Of a stretch of 64,000 nt of DNA, positions 51,696 to 60,869 are shown piece after piece (position 1 is the stretch's first letter; each line of letters starts with the position of its first letter). The stretch lies in the NCBI RefSeq assembly GCF_900142175.1, contig NZ_FQZX01000001.1:496001-560000 (forward strand), written 5' to 3'. The position numbers and the translations under genes are program-made. Below the pieces are notes generated by a model. The model saw only the letters and a list, made by a program, of their open reading frames with translations, was not told the origin of the DNA and searched no databases. Source of the DNA: Maribacter aquivivus (GTDB lineage Bacteria; Bacteroidota; Bacteroidia; Flavobacteriales; Flavobacteriaceae).

Positions 51696-53495
51696 ATGCG
51701 CTACCTTATAATAGTATTACTTTTTTGTTTCAAATCGGTACAACTAGTTGCACAAACCAACAACTACGCCATCTCTTTCGAAAATGCCGTTCATCATGAG
51801 GCTAAAATATCAGCTACGTTTAAGCAAATAGCTGAAGATACTTTATCATTAAGAATGAGCAGAACTTCGCCTGGTAGATATGCCCTTCACGAATTTGCTA
51901 AAAACGTTTATAATTTTAAGGCTAATGACAGTAAAGGAAATGCATTGAAGATTACTAGAAATAACCCATATGAATGGAAAGTTTCTGGTCATGATGGTAC
52001 CGTTATAATTTCATATACCCTTTTTGCAAACAGAGGCGATGGCACTTATTCTCAAATAGATGAATCACATGCTCATTTAAATATTCCGGCAACATTTATG
52101 TATGCGCCTTCTCTTAGTGAAAGAAAAATTGAAGTTGATTTTAAAACAAGAGATGATCTTAATTGGAAGATAGCTACGCAATTACCTCATGTAAAAAAAA
52201 ATACCTATAGCGCTCCTAATCTGTATTATTTTATGGATAGTCCAACGGAGCTAAGTAATCATATGCTGCGAGAATTTAATGTTGACGGGCAAACAATAAA
52301 ATTAGCGTTGCATGACCCTGGTACCGAAGAAGAAGCAGACGCATATTTTGAAAAAGTAAAAAAAGTGGTTCTTGCCGAAAAAGAAGTTTTTGGTGAACTA
52401 CCTTCTTTCGATTACGGTTCTTATACTTTTTTAGCCTGTTATATACTTAATGCCTCCGGTGATGGTATGGAGCATAGAAACTCCACCATTTTAACGAGTA
52501 CCAGAACTCTAGCAAATGGCGGTATGGAGGGTAATATTGGTACCGTTTCTCATGAGTTTTTTCATAGCTGGAATGTAGAACGTATACGACCAAAATCTTT
52601 AGAACCTTTTAATTTTAAAGAGGCCAATATGAGTGGCGAGCTTTGGTTTGCAGAAGGTTTTACGAGCTACTACACCAATTTAATACTTTGCAGAGCAGGA
52701 TTGATTACAGTAGAAAAATATGTGGAGGGATTAACGGGTACTTTCAACTATGTATGGAATTCACCTGCCAGACAATTTTTCAACCCAATAGAAATGAGTT
52801 ACCAAGCTCCTTTTGTTGATGCATCTACCTCAGTTGACCCTGTAAATAGAGAAAATACCTTTATTTCTTACTATTCTTACGGTAGTGTTCTTGGTTTGGC
52901 TTTAGACCTATCTTTAAGGGAGAAAGACTTGAATTTAGATGATTTCATGAAACAGGTTTGGAATACCTACGGAAAATCTGAAAACCCGTATACCATAGAA
53001 AATCTCAACAACTCTTTAAACCTTTATGCTGGTAAAGAATTCGGTAATAACTTCTTCAATAGTTTTATATACAAAAGCGAAATGCCGCAGTATAATGAAC
53101 TATTTAAAACAGTAGGTGTTAGTTTGTCTCAAAACGCCGAAACAACCTATTTCGGAGCCGCTGTATCTATAACAGATGATTTAAACGGTAAAATTAGAAG
53201 CAATACCAAAATTGGGAGTCCTGCTTACCTTGCTGGGTTAGATAAAGACGATATCATTACTTCAATAAATGGCGAATCATTCCCTAACGGAATTCAATTT
53301 AATACGTTTATTGAAGATGAATTCAAACCAGAAGACACCCTTTCAATAACATTTTTACGAGATGGTTTAGAAAGAAAAACAGAAGTCACTTTAACCTCTA
53401 ACCCTAACTATACTATTAGCTTGGTTGAGAAAAATGAAAAAGCTCCTTCTAAAAAAATATTAAAAGCCCGTAAAGCTTGGCTAAAAGTTGAGTAA
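51696..53495 (+). CDS. M61 glycyl aminopeptidase family metallopeptidase with PDZ domain
   Basis: A 599-residue secreted peptidase. A signal peptide (about 1-21, ending LVAQ) precedes an N-terminal beta domain (about 22-200). The gluzincin active site is VSHEFFHSWNVERIRPK near 284 (HExxH) with the third ligand Glu in WFAEGFTSYYTNL near 316. A C-terminal PDZ domain (about 490-575, including AGLDKDDIITSINGESFP) probably guides substrates. Family members cut N-terminal Gly or Ala residues. The GNAT gene begins at its last base, implying co-expression. Confidence 0.92.
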   Translation: MRYLIIVLLFCFKSVQLVAQTNNYAISFENAVHHEAKISATFKQIAEDTLSLRMSRTSPGRYALHEFAKNVYNFKANDSKGNALKITRNNPYEWKVSGHDGTVIISYTLFANRGDGTYSQIDESHAHLNIPATFMYAPSLSERKIEVDFKTRDDLNWKIATQLPHVKKNTYSAPNLYYFMDSPTELSNHMLREFNVDGQTIKLALHDPGTEEEADAYFEKVKKVVLAEKEVFGELPSFDYGSYTFLACYILNASGDGMEHRNSTILTSTRTLANGGMEGNIGTVSHEFFHSWNVERIRPKSLEPFNFKEANMSGELWFAEGFTSYYTNLILCRAGLITVEKYVEGLTGTFNYVWNSPARQFFNPIEMSYQAPFVDASTSVDPVNRENTFISYYSYGSVLGLALDLSLREKDLNLDDFMKQVWNTYGKSENPYTIENLNNSLNLYAGKEFGNNFFNSFIYKSEMPQYNELFKTVGVSLSQNAETTYFGAAVSITDDLNGKIRSNTKIGSPAYLAGLDKDDIITSINGESFPNGIQFNTFIEDEFKPEDTLSITFLRDGLERKTEVTLTSNPNYTISLVEKNEKAPSKKILKARKAWLKVE

Positions 53496-54028
53496 TGAAT
53501 TTGATATATACCACCGCCAAAACCAATGAAGAATTAATACAGATTCTTTCTTTACAGCAGATGAATTTAAAGTCAGCTGTTTCTAGCGATGAAATGGAAA
53601 AAGAAGGTTTCGTTACCGTTCACCACACTTTAGATGTGCTTACTAGAATGAATAATGCCTGCCCACATATTATTGCGAAAGATGGTGATAAGGTTGTAGG
53701 TTACGCTCTTTCAATGACCTCAGATTTTAAAGATGAGATTTCTGTTTTAAGACCAATGTTTACTGAATTAGAAAACGTAAACATTCAAAATTTCATTACT
53801 ATGGGGCAAATTTGTGTTGCTAAGACCCATAGAAAAATGGGTATTTTCCGCGGACTTTATAGCGCTATGAAAATAGCCTCCTACCCAAAATACGACGCGA
53901 TAATTACAGAGGTTGACGCCACCAACAACAGATCACTAGGTGCTCATTATGCCGTAGGTTTTGAGAAGATTTGCACTTACAGTTCTTTAGACCAAGATTG
54001 GGAATTGATTTCTTTGAAGACTGGTTGA
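53495..54028 (+). CDS. GNAT family N-acetyltransferase
   Basis: A 177-residue acetyltransferase with the GNAT core. The acetyl-CoA loop is MGQICVAKTHRKMGIFRGLY near residue 109 (Q/RxxGxG/A variant RKMGIF) and the following helix reaches YSAMKIASYP; AHYAVGFEKICTY near the end is the usual beta6-beta7 region. The substrate is unknown. It shares a junction with the M61 peptidase gene, so the pair is likely one operon. Downstream of it begins the accessory patch. Confidence 0.88.
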   Translation: MNLIYTTAKTNEELIQILSLQQMNLKSAVSSDEMEKEGFVTVHHTLDVLTRMNNACPHIIAKDGDKVVGYALSMTSDFKDEISVLRPMFTELENVNIQNFITMGQICVAKTHRKMGIFRGLYSAMKIASYPKYDAIITEVDATNNRSLGAHYAVGFEKICTYSSLDQDWELISLKTG

Positions 54029-54066
54029 TTAACAATTAACGATAAGTTTATGAATCTTTATTCAAA

Positions 54067-54174
54067 ATGAAAACTAAACACTTAAAAGCAATTCTAGATC
54101 CATCTGTAAAAGGAAATATAAATAGCGTTCCGGACAGAATTGCCGCTGTAAACAGAATTTTAGATGCTTATTAA
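54067..54174 (+). pseudogene. 35-residue fragment before an immunity-like gene
   Basis: Short frame reading MKTKHLKAILDPSVKGNINS then VPDRIAAVNRILDAY, ending 2 bases before the next start. It is acceptable as coding by composition but has no recognisable domain, and its shape suits the C-terminal tail of a larger protein. The position directly before an immunity-like gene suggests a remnant of a toxin C-terminus. A genuine small protein cannot be excluded. Confidence 0.35.
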
Positions 54175-54176
54175 TA

Positions 54177-54884
54177 ATGAAGTATTATCAAATTTTTTCA
54201 CCTGATGAATATTGGTTTCTATACTGTAGCCAAGAAGAAATTGCCCGATTGCAGTTAGATGTACATTTATTAAGAAATAGAGAAAGGTGGGAAAACCCTA
54301 AACCTATTGAGTTGTATGTAGATACTAATGTTCCAGATCATGAGCAATTAGATTTTAATGAACCCATTTTGCACAATACCATGTTATGGTCTAGCGGTGG
54401 CGGAAGTCAGAAATGGCATAAAGCTGCTTTTACACCTTTTACAAGAGGAATTTGCCTAAGTGATGCATTGTTTAAAATTTTAAATGATTTTACTTTAACG
54501 GAAGATCAATTCTTAGAACTAAATGTTGACAACTATCAAAAAAAGACCAAATATAAATATTGGTTATTTTATCCAATAAAACAATGGAACTTTCCACATT
54601 TAAGTATTGAAAACTCAGTATTTAAAAAAGTAAATAAAAATAACAAAAACGATATAACAATCTTAAAAACGTCATCATATGATGAGTTGCTTGAGATAAA
54701 AAAAGCCAACTATAAAAATTATGAATTTAACCCTTCAACTTTAAGTTTAAAAAAGAAATATGATTTCTTATTTGATGGTTACACGTTTATTGTATCCGAA
54801 CGTTTAAAAAACGCTATAGAAGAAGCTGACATGTCAGATGTTTTCTTTTATGATTTGGATTATGAGGTTATCGTTAAAAAATAA
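54177..54884 (+). CDS. Putative immunity protein (DUF1629/Imm11-like)
   Basis: A 235-residue cytosolic protein. The N-terminal half reads MKYYQIFSPDEYWFLYCSQE, and the C-terminus TFIVSERLKNAIEEADMSDV resembles the closing helix of DUF1629/Imm11-type immunity proteins (VSERLKxAIExAGxxG). It has no signal peptide or membrane helix. The residues after about 150 are richer in Asn, Lys and Ile than the first part. It stands next to gene fragments and short repeats, a setting typical of contact-dependent or polymorphic toxin loci. Assignment is by resemblance and context. Confidence 0.5.
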   Translation: MKYYQIFSPDEYWFLYCSQEEIARLQLDVHLLRNRERWENPKPIELYVDTNVPDHEQLDFNEPILHNTMLWSSGGGSQKWHKAAFTPFTRGICLSDALFKILNDFTLTEDQFLELNVDNYQKKTKYKYWLFYPIKQWNFPHLSIENSVFKKVNKNNKNDITILKTSSYDELLEIKKANYKNYEFNPSTLSLKKKYDFLFDGYTFIVSERLKNAIEEADMSDVFFYDLDYEVIVKK

Positions 54885-54937
54885 AATTGAAGCTTATAAT
54901 CCCTGCCTAATGGAACAGAAGAGCATTAACCTAATAA

Positions 54938-55255
54938 ACAGAGCCCAAATTTATAGATGGCTATTTAACCGATATTTCTAGTTTAAACGACTTAGAATAT
55001 ATTTTTGAAGCCCGTAAATTAGGTGCTGGAGGAGAAACTTTTATTAAAAACCAAATTAAAGAGTTGTTTTCTGACCCTGTAAAAGGACAAAGAATCTTTA
55101 ACGCTATTTGGGAGAATTCCAGTTTAAGGAATAATTTGTTTGGGGATATTCCAGTTAACCAATTAGATTTAATAAAAGATTCTAAGAAAACCCTTTTTGA
55201 TGGTTGGGTAAATAATTTAGACCCAAAATTATATAATTTTACTACAGTTCAATAA
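54938..55255 (+). pseudogene. Headless gene end, possible toxin C-terminus remnant
   Basis: The frame is open from 54938 after an in-frame stop at 54935, with coding-like content from the start: FIDGYLTDISSLNDLEYIFE, ARKLGAGGETFIKNQIKELF, then SDPVKGQRIFNAIWENSSLR. Only a TTG at 55064 offers a start, in the middle of continuous coding sequence, so the N-terminal part has been lost. The remaining 105 codons have no recognisable domain. Its stop overlaps the start of the next gene (TAATG). A fragment like this, coupled to a presumed immunity gene, suggests a displaced toxin tip. Confidence 0.5.
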
Positions 55256-56381
55256 TGCTAAAAAAGTTAGATAAGAAAAATAAAGTTAAAAGTATTGATG
55301 TCGATACTAATTTTGAAATAATCAGATTTCAAAATAAAGAAGTCACTTTAAACAACTTTAATATTAAAGATATTATTTCAGATAGTTTTGATGTTTTTTT
55401 TATTCATTTAGAATATTTGCATTTTGTTTTTAGAACTAATGAATCCAGCATTCTAACAAATACTGATTTTAAAATAATTCAAAAATTTGATAAAAATTTT
55501 GTTTTTTATAATGATATAATTTTATGTAATAAAAATTATAAAATCATATCGCCTAGAATTGATTTTAATGAAAATGGGGAGATTTTATACAATTTAAAAA
55601 TTTATGATTTTAAAAGTAAAAAGATTGAAAGTGATTTAAATAATAACTTAATTGGATTCAAGTATTTAATAGAAAATAGTATTCTAGTAAATTGTAATAA
55701 AAACAAAAACCACCTCCAAGCCTGCTCACTTCCCACAGCAGAACTCCTTTGGCAGTTCAACCTTTCAGAATTAGGTACTTGGCTGTATGATAAAAAAGAA
55801 GAACGCCTTTATGAGGTAGATAAATTCATCGGCGTATATAACAATATGCTGTTGGTTTCTTGTTTTTCAGGCGTAATCATTGCCTTAGAACTCCAGACAG
55901 GTAAATTATTGCACAAATGGTCTACGTACCCAGAAAGCTACACAATGGATAGGTTTACCGTTTCCGGCATAAACCCATCGCATTGTTGTCAGCTAGATAC
56001 TCCAAAAAATACCTTAGTAGGTTTTAACTTCTTTACCCTTTGGAAAATTGATTTACAAACCACCCAACTTAAAGTAACAAATTTAAAAGATGAGTTTGCC
56101 AAACACGATTTGCGAACCGTTAAGAGAACCATGGGTTTTGTAGTAACCCAGACGCATTACATAACAACTGCCGAAACTACAATCAAAGAACACATAAATA
56201 GAGGTTTAGATTGTTTAATAGCAATAAACAAACCCACACTATAGATTGGAAACACCAATTTGCAGAAAACGAAGCCTTAAAAAGTACAGATATTCCGCAA
56301 TATGCCAACGAAAAACTTTACCAATTAGACTGGGATAATACATTACACATTTTTGAAAGAGAAGAAAATGAAACTGTATAA
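55255..56381 (+). pseudogene. Frameshifted immunity-like gene with composition break
   Basis: The frame from 55255 runs 329 codons and stops at 56244 after LDCLIAINKPTL. In another frame the same point continues as NKQTHTIDWKHQFAENEAL to 56381, ending LDWDNTLHIFEREENETV. That reads as a natural continuation, so an indel near 56230-56240 has cut the gene. The first about 150 codons are extremely AT-rich (Asn/Lys/Ile), and from about 55700 onward the composition becomes ordinary with Trp, Pro and Gly. The C-terminal half has repeating strands (LLVSCFSGVIIALELQTGKL) suggestive of a beta-propeller. Function unknown; probably a damaged immunity protein. Confidence 0.6.
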
Positions 56382-56404
56382 ATAGTAAGTAAAAAGGATA
56401 CCTA

Positions 56405-56416
56405 GCTAGCGCAAGC
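56405..56416. repeat. Partial copy of the GCTAGCGCAAGC repeat
   Basis: GCTAGCGCAAGC, identical to the left half of the full repeat at 56436. It lies just after the end of the frameshifted gene. Confidence 0.5.
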
Positions 56417-56435
56417 AGAAATAAGAAAACATAAA

Positions 56436-56463
56436 CGCTAGCGCAAGCGTTACGCTTGTGCCC
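56436..56463. repeat. Short palindromic repeat, copy 1
   Basis: 28-base element starting CGCTAGCGCAAGCGTTACGC. It contains CAAGCGT-T-ACGCTTG, a 7-base-arm palindrome. A second copy lies beyond the 232-residue gene at 57307, with a half copy at 56405. Confidence 0.55.
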
Positions 56464-56585
56464 ACAACATTAAGAAACAAAATGAGTAGAACTAAATTAC
56501 AATAATGCAAAACAGTAACTGGACAAGCTAGAACCTCGCGTTTTTAGATATCGCGTTTATATAAAACTCAAATAAGTTATAGACA

Positions 56586-57284
56586 ATGGAAATAAAACTA
56601 ACGGAAGGAAAAAAGGAATTATTTAAGGTTTGTAAGCCTTGGTTTAATGATGAAGGATTTATTTTTCAAAGTAAAAGACCTGTTTCTTTTATAAAGGAGA
56701 ATGAGGATATTATTGTTCGCCTTGGATTTACATTTACTTTACGAAGCAACACGCATTCAGGAACCGTTTTTCACATTGGATTTAAGAAAGTTGAAAATAT
56801 CATATTAGAAATAGGATTACCAAATCGTGACTTATCAAAAATAGCGCTTGGTGATGATTATCTAGATACTATTTTTGATAATGATTTTGTTAATACTTAC
56901 AAGCAAATAAAATTCAATGTAGACTTTTCCACAATCGAAGGTTTCCGGCAATGGGCCCATTTAATTGTGGATTATGCCCAAGGTCCCGGTCAGGCTTTTA
57001 TAGATACCTACTCCTACCTGCCCAATGTACTAAAGGAAATGGACCGCTTAGAGGCCGAAGGAAAATATTGGAAGGAGATTTTGGTTGGATTAGCCGATTA
57101 TGATTTTAGAGGCTTGATTATTTCCAAACTTTGTTCCGATCCTTATTTTGAAGAAAAGGTAGCCTCTCGTGATGAGGTTTTTTATAAGGTACCCCAACTA
57201 AAAGATTGGATTCCGTATTACAATAAGTTAAAAGAACGCCTTAAAACGATAGAGCCTCTTTACCCGTATTATAAAAATGTGTGA
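56586..57284 (+). CDS. Uncharacterised protein flanked by repeats, possible immunity protein
   Basis: A 232-residue soluble protein that I do not recognise. It begins MEIKLTEGKKELFKVCKPWF and contains FTFTLRSNTHSGTVFHIGFK, then a helical C-terminal half (EMDRLEAEGKYWKEILVGLA, LKDWIPYYNKLKERLKTIEP). There is no signal peptide, membrane helix or catalytic motif. It stands alone between two copies of the CGCTAGC-type repeat (56436 and 57307), in the accessory patch. The context fits an orphan immunity gene, but nothing in the sequence proves it. Confidence 0.6.
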   Translation: MEIKLTEGKKELFKVCKPWFNDEGFIFQSKRPVSFIKENEDIIVRLGFTFTLRSNTHSGTVFHIGFKKVENIILEIGLPNRDLSKIALGDDYLDTIFDNDFVNTYKQIKFNVDFSTIEGFRQWAHLIVDYAQGPGQAFIDTYSYLPNVLKEMDRLEAEGKYWKEILVGLADYDFRGLIISKLCSDPYFEEKVASRDEVFYKVPQLKDWIPYYNKLKERLKTIEPLYPYYKNV

Positions 57285-57306
57285 GATATGAGATATTGAC
57301 TCTCGC

Positions 57307-57333
57307 CGCTAGCTCAAGCGTAATGCTTGTATC
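57307..57333. repeat. Short palindromic repeat, copy 2
   Basis: CGCTAGCTCAAGCGTAATGC and following bases match copy 1 at most positions. The central palindrome is CAAGC-GTAAT-GCTTG. Together the copies bracket the 232-residue gene. Confidence 0.5.
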
Positions 57334-57441
57334 TATAACTGTAACAATGTGGACACGTAATTAAGATTCAAATTTGATCGATACCTCTCTATAGTTTTAC
57401 TAATAAAAATAAAATACAAATCATTCTTTTTAATTTTATTA

Positions 57442-57475
57442 TTGTTTTTCGATAATTTTTATATATTTGTTATCG
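57442..57475 (+). promoter_or_regulatory. Promoter inside an inverted repeat ahead of the DUF2975-XRE operon
   Basis: TTG at 57442-57444, a 17-base spacer and TATATTTG at 57462-57469 fit the Bacteroidetes consensus. The -7 box is enclosed by CGATAA (57450-57455) and TTATCG (57470-57475), a 6-base inverted repeat with a 14-base gap. This is a natural operator for the XRE regulator encoded at the end of the operon. Confidence 0.6.
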
Positions 57476-57488
57476 TTAAACAATAATA

Positions 57489-58049
57489 ATGGGAAAATTT
57501 TATAAATTATTAAGATGGATTATAGTTGGTTTAATATTTACTTTAGGATTAAATTTCTTAGGTATTTTGGTCAAAATAATTAGGTACTTCGTCTATGGAG
57601 AAATTAATCTTAAAAAAATCCTATCTATAAATTTCGATCAATTTTTTTCGGATATAGAGTTTATCATAATCTGTTTAATTATTGAATTACTTTTAGGCTA
57701 TTTGCTATACCTCCTTTTAAAACTAATATATTTCTCTTGGACCTTAGACGACAATAAATTATTCTCAGAAAAGAGCTATAAACTATTATACTTATCAGGT
57801 AAAGTGATTATATTCATTTCTATTTTATTTATTGGAATTGAAATATTCTTAGATATTAAATCAATAGACCAAAGCTTTCCATTAGCTGAAGAAACATCAA
57901 CATATCAATTTGGTTATATTCTTGGGGTCCTGTTAAAAATACTATACCAATGGATTCCCCTTTTAGTACTCGGGACTATTACTTTAATTTTTGCTGAACT
58001 AATTGAAAAAGGTACGACTCTTAAATCTGACAATGACTTAACTATATAA
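57489..58049 (+). CDS. DUF2975 membrane protein, first copy
   Basis: A 186-residue membrane protein with about four helices: YKLLRWIIVGLIFTLGLNFL, LIIELLLGYLLYLLLKLIYF, VIIFISILFIGIEIFLDI and a helix near 145-168. It ends LKSDNDLTI, the conserved cytosolic tail of DUF2975 proteins. The family is common in Firmicutes and Bacteroidota and is almost always followed by a small XRE regulator, as here. Function unknown. The second copy follows after 10 bases. Confidence 0.85.
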   Translation: MGKFYKLLRWIIVGLIFTLGLNFLGILVKIIRYFVYGEINLKKILSINFDQFFSDIEFIIICLIIELLLGYLLYLLLKLIYFSWTLDDNKLFSEKSYKLLYLSGKVIIFISILFIGIEIFLDIKSIDQSFPLAEETSTYQFGYILGVLLKILYQWIPLLVLGTITLIFAELIEKGTTLKSDNDLTI

Positions 58050-58059
58050 AAAGAATACA

Positions 58060-58572
58060 ATGAAAATATTCGGTCCAAAATCACTTTCATCATTCTTCTA
58101 TTATATATTCAGAAGTATTTCAATCGTACTCTTAGCTTTTCTAATCTATATGGAATTTGCTTTTGTTACAAATAGATTTACTGTACAGGATGGTAGATTC
58201 AATATGAAAATTCCCCTTACTGGAAATTCTATACAAGGTGATTATCAGTTTAGTGACATCCTAACGATTACCCTAATTTTAATTTTCGGAATTCTACTGC
58301 TCTATTTACTTTCTAATATTTTTAAAGCCCTAAAACAAACTGTCATATTTAATAAAGGCATCATAAAAAATCTAAAATTCTTAACCATTCTTAATTTAGT
58401 AATTGGTCCTATTTTATACTTTCTTATCCATTACCCAATAATGCATAAGACTGAATTTAGAAATATACACAACCTTATTCTACTGATTATCTTTGGAATG
58501 ATTTCTCTATTTCTTACTTACGTATTTCAAAAGGGCTATACCGTACAATCTGAAAACGATCTAACCATATAA
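58060..58572 (+). CDS. DUF2975 membrane protein, second copy
   Basis: A 170-residue paralogue of the preceding protein, with helices at about 10-30, 62-88 (DILTITLILIFGILLLYLLS), 103-124 and 133-153, ending VQSENDLTI. The tail and helix spacing match the first copy, but the loops differ strongly, so the duplication is old or the two subunits have specialised. The residue-30 to 60 loop (FVTNRFTVQDGRFNMKIPLT) faces outward. The XRE regulator starts 2 bases after its stop. Confidence 0.85.
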   Translation: MKIFGPKSLSSFFYYIFRSISIVLLAFLIYMEFAFVTNRFTVQDGRFNMKIPLTGNSIQGDYQFSDILTITLILIFGILLLYLLSNIFKALKQTVIFNKGIIKNLKFLTILNLVIGPILYFLIHYPIMHKTEFRNIHNLILLIIFGMISLFLTYVFQKGYTVQSENDLTI

Positions 58573-58574
58573 CT

Positions 58575-58781
58575 ATGAGTATAGTCGTAAACTTAGACAA
58601 CGTATTATCTGAAAGGAACCTAAAAAGCAAAGAACTTGCTGAAATGATTGGCATTACAGAAGCCAACCTTTCTATTCTAAAATCAGGCAAAGCTAAAGCA
58701 ATACGTTTTTCTACACTAGAAGCCATTTGTAAAGCATTAGACTGCCAACCTGCAGATATTTTAGCATATGAAAAGGAATAA
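58575..58781 (+). CDS. XRE-family regulator (YozG-like)
   Basis: A 68-residue protein consisting of a single Cro/C1-type helix-turn-helix: LSERNLKSKELAEMIGITEA as helices 1-2, NLSILKSGKAKAIRFSTLEA as recognition and following helix, and CKALDCQPADILAYEKE at the end. It has no sensor domain. It is last in the DUF2975-DUF2975-XRE operon, 2 bases after the second membrane protein. The inverted repeat over the operon promoter is its probable binding site, giving autorepression. Confidence 0.92.
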   Translation: MSIVVNLDNVLSERNLKSKELAEMIGITEANLSILKSGKAKAIRFSTLEAICKALDCQPADILAYEKE

Positions 58782-58782
58782 A

Positions 58783-58812
58783 AAAAGGCTACACTTTTCA
58801 GTGTAGCCTTTT
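58783..58812. terminator. Bidirectional terminator between the XRE gene and atpC
   Basis: Perfect arms AAAAGGCTACAC and GTGTAGCCTTTT around a 6-base loop, directly after the XRE stop and 24 bases beyond the atpC stop on the other strand. Confidence 0.9.
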
Positions 58813-58835
58813 AAATTTATTAATTAAAGTACTAA

Positions 58836-59114
58836 CTAATCTGCAAGTACAATAACTCTATTATTCTTAAGCTCAATAGTACCGCTAGAAATTTGTAATA
58901 CTGTACTACCGCTAGCATCTTTAGTGAACTTAGAGGCATATTCTTCATCTAAAGAAATATTACCTGTAATCTTGACCTTACCTTCTTGTAACAATGATAC
59001 AATTGGAGCGTGATCTTTTAACATTTGAAACTCACCATTTATACCTGGTACCGTAACCGAAGTTACTTCGCCAGCAAATAATGTTGCTTCTGGTGATACA
59101 ATTTCTAAATACAT
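58836..59114 (-). CDS. atpC: ATP synthase epsilon subunit, short form
   Basis: A 92-residue F1 epsilon subunit. It contains the N-terminal beta-sandwich (MYLEIVSPEATLFAGEVTSV, VPGINGEFQMLKDHAPIVSL, ISSGTIELKNNRVIVLAD) and stops there. The usual protein of about 130-140 residues continues into a two-helix domain that inhibits ATP hydrolysis, so that domain is absent. The short form is known in Bacteroidota. It is the last gene of the atpD-atpC pair; the rest of the F1Fo operon is not in this window. Confidence 0.94.
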   Translation of the reverse strand: MYLEIVSPEATLFAGEVTSVTVPGINGEFQMLKDHAPIVSLLQEGKVKITGNISLDEEYASKFTKDASGSTVLQISSGTIELKNNRVIVLAD

Positions 59115-59118
59115 ATTT

Positions 59119-59146
59119 TTTCAGTATTCAGTAATCAGTGTTCAGT
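59119..59146. repeat. Four tandem heptamers (xxTCAGT)
   Basis: Four consecutive 7-base units on the plus strand: TTTCAGT, ATTCAGT, AATCAGT, GTTCAGT. They lie in the 79-base space between atpD and atpC. On the transcribed strand they read ACTGAxx. Confidence 0.75.
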
Positions 59147-59156
59147 AATAGAATGC

Positions 59157-59183
59157 AAAACTGCAAACTGCTACCGTAAACTG
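59157..59183. repeat. Second heptamer series (xAAACTG)
   Basis: AAAACTG, CAAACTG, a 6-base CTACCG and TAAACTG follow each other within the same intergenic space. The phase suggests decayed heptamer repeats of a different unit from the first series. Confidence 0.55.
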
Positions 59184-59193
59184 TTTACTAGAT

Positions 59194-60705
<1,512 letters not shown>

Positions 60706-60735
60706 TTATATGTTTATGTATTACGTTTAATATAT

Positions 60736-60771
60736 CCTGAAAAATGCTCTCATTTTCAGGCTGCAAAGATA
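60736..60771 (-). promoter_or_regulatory. atpD promoter box and leader hairpin
   Basis: On the minus strand TATCTTTG (60771-60764) fits TAnnTTTG. Immediately downstream lies a hairpin with arms CCTGAAAA and TTTTCAGG (60760-60753 and 60743-60736), so the transcript would start with a stem-loop. No clear -33 TTG is found at the right distance. The leader is about 60 bases. Confidence 0.5.
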
Positions 60772-60821
60772 TAGTTTTCAATTTTAAAGAAAAATTGTTT
60801 TTTTCCTTTTTTACAAAAGTA

Positions 60822-60846
60822 AAAAGGTGCCTATTAAGCACCTTTT
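60822..60846 (-). terminator. Terminator after the GDSL lipoprotein gene
   Basis: Arms AAAAGGTGC and GCACCTTTT around a 7-base loop, 24 bases past the stop of the GDSL gene on the minus strand. Confidence 0.8.
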
Positions 60847-60869
60847 AAATCTTACTATTATATATACGT

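Noticed and set aside
54910..54981. ATG frame of 23 codons starting MEQKSINLINRAQ
   Set aside because: It closes after 23 codons and is out of frame with the better supported fragment at 54938-55255.
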